NCBI GenBank assembly: GCA_013204685.1
Contig: JABMSC010000004.1
Location: 1 to 7,808, forward strand
From: Candidatus Omnitrophota bacterium
GTDB taxonomy: Bacteria; Omnitrophota; Gorgyraeia; Tantalellales; Tantalellaceae
Reading direction: 5' to 3'
DNA: 7,808 nt
In this document: positions 6,067-7,808 of the stretch, in pieces
How positions within the stretch are numbered: the first letter of the stretch is position 1
Layout of the letters: every line of letters begins with the position of its first letter
Notes under the pieces: generated by a model
What the model was told of the DNA's origin: nothing
The model's database searches: none
Seen by the model: the letters and a program-made list of their open reading frames with translations, nothing else
Made by a program: the position numbers and the translations under genes

Positions 6067-6166
6067 TATTCTGCTTCCTACGCTGGCATTACCCAGATCA
6101 GGTTTACGGGTAATCCGCTTACTACGCGGAACTCTCAGAGCATTCACGCCCTCCCCGGAAAATACT
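6067..6166 (-). promoter_or_regulatory. TPP (THI-box) riboswitch aptamer
   Basis: The minus strand carries the conserved thi-box parts in order: GGGGAGGGCG, CTGAGAG (6132-6138), ACCCGTAAACCTGATCTGG (about 6093-6111) and GTAATGCCAGCGTAGGAAGC. The optional P3 arm is TCCGC/GCGGA (6114-6118 with 6126-6130). P1 can form from UAUUUUCC and GGAA...AAUA with a bulge. AATCCGC after the aptamer (plus-strand GCGGATT, 6056-6062) is complementary to GCGGATT inside P3, so a seven-base alternative pairing could exclude P3 in the unbound state. It should lower thi4 transcription when thiamin diphosphate is plentiful. Confidence 0.95.
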
Positions 6167-6180
6167 GTTATGTCGGATGT

Positions 6181-6209
6181 ATTAAAGCACAAATAAATCT
6201 TGATGTCAA
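6181..6209 (-). promoter_or_regulatory. thi4: Sigma-70-type promoter of thi4
   Basis: A perfect TTGACA (6204-6209), a 17-bp spacer and TTTAAT (6181-6186) with TGC directly upstream form a strong extended -10 promoter. The start falls near 6174, just upstream of the aptamer, giving a leader of about 182 nt. Confidence 0.85.
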
Positions 6210-6238
6210 TATAGGGGAATTTAAATCTGAATCTGCGC

Positions 6239-6267
6239 TTGAAAACAAACACCTTACCTGCTACAAT
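6239..6267 (+). promoter_or_regulatory. Sigma-70-type promoter of the SGNH gene
   Basis: TTGAAA (6239-6244), a 17-bp spacer and TACAAT (6262-6267), again with TGC directly before the -10 box. The predicted start near 6274 gives a leader of about 56 nt. It is divergent from, and 29 bp away from, the thi4 promoter. Confidence 0.75.
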
Positions 6268-6329
6268 GCCTTTACAATAAGAGAGAACGCATATATTTAT
6301 ACTAATCGTAAGGATCGGGTACGAATAAA

Positions 6330-7445
6330 ATGAATACAGAGAATCCAAAAAACTGGCCGGAGAAACACCCGGTTAAGGCTAATCTAATTCTGCTCTGTCT
6401 TGGTATCTTTTTCGCTTTTTTACTTATGGAAGGCATTCTTAGATTCGCTGATTACTATCAATATATCAAACCTGCAAATCGCGTTAATTTTGAAAAATAC
6501 AAGAAATTATACAGCGATGAAAGGGACACCGACTATGTCTTTGGGCACCATCCCAACATAAATGTACGTCTGAAAACTGGTGACATCGATTATACATTTA
6601 TCACAAATTCCGAAGGGCTGAGGGAAACAAAAGAGTATCCATATATTGAAAAAAGCGTCATTTTTTTGGGAGATTCGATCATAGAAGGAACGTCTGTCGA
6701 AAATGAAGAAGGACTGGATGAGGTGTTTGAAGATATAACGGGGGTTACTTCCCTGAATTTCGGGCTGGGTTCCGCCAACACCGTTCATGAATATTACTGG
6801 TTAAAGGGCAAGTACAAAAAAGAATATAATACAAAATTAATAATTCTGGGTTTTTGTCTGAACGATCTCTGCCAGAATGACTGCCTAAGATACTTTGACG
6901 GGTCAAAGGGAAACTGGAAATTTTACAAGTACATTGGTTCTGTTTCCGGGGAAACCCCGTCAACTGCTTTATCCCCGTTGCAAAGGCTGAAAAGTTTTCT
7001 GAGAAAATCAAGAACGGTGGTATTCCTATATAGAACATACGGATATTTAAAATACAACATCTTCCAGAAACAGTATAAACCGCCGCTTACCTATGACGAG
7101 GTAAGTAACGAAGACAAAGCAAACACAGAATTATACATCAAAAAGATCAATGAGTTCTCGAAAGACATAGGGGCAGATTTTGTGGTTGTTATTTTTCCGA
7201 GAAAAATACAACTAACCGCTCAATATGATATATATAAAAGAAAACAGGATGCTTTAATAGAGGTCCTCGAAAAGAACGACATACCGTATATAGACCTCTT
7301 TGATATGATCAAAGAAAATTATCTGACCCATCCTGATATCCGCTGGTACAGTGATGACATCCATCCTTCCGAAAAGGGACATCGGTTGATAGGAGAATAT
7401 CTCGCCCGAGAACTGCCCGACCGCTTTCCCAAGGCCTTTCAATAA
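6330..7445 (+). CDS. Membrane-anchored SGNH/GDSL hydrolase
   Basis: The 371-residue protein has one N-terminal transmembrane helix (about 17-36) that follows a Lys-containing tail, so the catalytic part probably faces the periplasm. Block I is FLGDSIIEGTSV (Ser116), the glycine block is NFGLGSANT (143-151), block III is LGFCLND (Asn179) and block V is DDIHPSEKGH (Asp342, His345). These make up the Ser-Gly-Asn-His esterase/acetyltransferase core. TNSEGLRE (92-99) before block I is common in envelope-linked relatives. The likely job is removing or adding acyl groups on cell-surface polysaccharide or glycolipid, but no substrate is shown. The ribosome site is weak (AAGGA, 15 bases before the ATG). 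A terminator lies 45 nt after the stop, so it is probably a single-gene unit. Its codons are more AT-rich than those of thi4. Confidence 0.85.
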   Translation: MNTENPKNWPEKHPVKANLILLCLGIFFAFLLMEGILRFADYYQYIKPANRVNFEKYKKLYSDERDTDYVFGHHPNINVRLKTGDIDYTFITNSEGLRETKEYPYIEKSVIFLGDSIIEGTSVENEEGLDEVFEDITGVTSLNFGLGSANTVHEYYWLKGKYKKEYNTKLIILGFCLNDLCQNDCLRYFDGSKGNWKFYKYIGSVSGETPSTALSPLQRLKSFLRKSRTVVFLYRTYGYLKYNIFQKQYKPPLTYDEVSNEDKANTELYIKKINEFSKDIGADFVVVIFPRKIQLTAQYDIYKRKQDALIEVLEKNDIPYIDLFDMIKENYLTHPDIRWYSDDIHPSEKGHRLIGEYLARELPDRFPKAFQ

Positions 7446-7484
7446 CGCAGCCCCTGACTAATTAGAAATATTGGCTCTTAAAAT

Positions 7485-7513
7485 AAAAAAGACCGCATCT
7501 TGCGGTCTTTTTT
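7485..7513 (+). terminator. Intrinsic terminator of the SGNH gene
   Basis: GACCGCA (7491-7497), a TCT loop and TGCGGTC (7501-7507) are flanked by six A and six T. Forty nucleotides separate it from the stop codon. It can work in both directions. Confidence 0.9.
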
Positions 7514-7515
7514 AT

Positions 7516-7706
7516 GGCGTCCCCGACAGGATTCGGCGCCTCCAGGCTCTTTTTATTTTACTATTCCTCGCTATCACTCGTAATAGAAAATATTTTCGCC
7601 TTCCGGTCGGCCACCCGATACCTCGCTGGAAGTCGCTTGCTCGCCAACTCGCAAGCTCCCTTTATTAAAGGCTCGGTATCTCCCTTCGAATCCTGTCGGT
7701 CCCGCC
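7516..7706. repeat. ~190-bp element with tRNA-derived terminal inverted repeats
   Basis: The left end GGCGTCCCCGACAGGATTCG (7516-7535) matches the 3' end of the tRNA-Arg at the right edge on the same strand. The right end CGAATCCTGTCGGTCCCGCC (7687-7706) is its inverted copy with 3 mismatches in 20. The interior has CTCGCT-rich stretches, a GCTTGC/GCAAGC hairpin (7635-7656) and a CCTTTATTAAAGG near-palindrome (7659-7671). No convincing gene or transposase is present and I see no clear target duplication. It could be a small non-autonomous mobile repeat, or tRNA debris from repeated integration. This also accounts for the gene-free stretch after the SGNH gene. Confidence 0.6.
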
Positions 7707-7710
7707 GGGC

Positions 7711-7749
7711 ATAAAAATACTCATAGCGTACCGCTATGAGTATTTTTAT
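7711..7749 (-). terminator. Hairpin terminator after tRNA-Arg
   Basis: Perfect 18-bp arms (7711-7728 and 7732-7749) with a 3-nt loop. On the minus strand the stem ends in TATTTTTAT, a short U-rich run. The first arm begins on the last base of the tRNA CCA, so it is probably both the terminator and the boundary for 3'-end processing. Confidence 0.7.
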
Positions 7750-7808
7750 GGCGTCCCCGACAGGATTCGAACCTGTGACCTACGGCTTAGGAGGCAGTCG
7801 CTCTATCC
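7749..7808 (-). tRNA. tRNA-Arg (anticodon CCT), 5' part cut off
   Basis: Read on the minus strand, the window holds the end of the D arm (GGATAGAGC), the anticodon arm with loop CTCCTAA (anticodon CCT, Arg, reads AGG), the variable region AGGTC, the T arm ACAGG-TTCGAAT-CCTGT, the 3' acceptor strand CGGGGAC, discriminator G and an encoded CCA at 7749-7751. About 17 nt of the 5' end lie outside. The anticodon stem ACTGC/GCCGT has one U-C mismatch where related tRNAs pair U-A. A terminator hairpin follows at once. Confidence 0.93.

Noticed and set aside
6007..6348. Minus-strand 113-codon ORF upstream of thi4
   Set aside because: It covers the divergent promoters, the TPP riboswitch and its terminator, which explain this DNA fully.
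7471..7714. Two plus-strand ORFs of 65-66 codons
   Set aside because: They run through the SGNH terminator and the tRNA-derived repeat, without ribosome sites or conserved features.

Overview
The window comes from an uncultured-style, probably anaerobic, Gram-negative bacterium. It encodes an outer-membrane beta-barrel with a signal peptide and a C-terminal Phe, uses strong AGGAGG ribosome sites, and has intergenic DNA full of period-7 tandem repeats (GAACTAC, GAGTGCT and CAGCACT types). Such repeats, with small holin-like, PHP and U32 genes, remind me of Omnitrophota-like candidate phyla. That placement is a guess from style, not proof.

Layout. Positions 1-214 hold an unassigned GC-rich end, a heptad repeat tract and a bidirectional terminator. 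A minus-strand porin of the alginate-export type (215-1669) follows. Its best promoter lies about 300 nt upstream, so it has an unusually long leader. A co-directional minus-strand run covers 2153-5038. In transcription order it is a U32 peptidase-family protein, a transglutaminase-like protein, a small two-helix membrane protein and a PHP-family phosphoesterase. Hairpin-rich repeats sit at the edges of this run. A minus-strand thi4 (5201-5992) follows under a textbook TPP riboswitch with an intrinsic terminator. Thi4 makes the thiazole half of thiamin, so the switch is feedback control by the end product. A divergent promoter drives a plus-strand membrane-anchored SGNH hydrolase (6330-7445), which ends in a strong terminator. 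The right end carries a ~190-bp element bounded by inverted copies of a tRNA 3' end, then a truncated minus-strand tRNA-Arg(CCT).

The six main genes look like ordinary metabolic, cell-envelope and RNA-modification functions, and I see no clear new multi-gene system. The best leads are the Thi4 with a cysteine at the sulfur-donor position, the tRNA-derived inverted element beside tRNA-Arg, the repeat family with a shared 20-nt core, the long porin leader, and a U32 gene whose -10 box predicts a leaderless mRNA.
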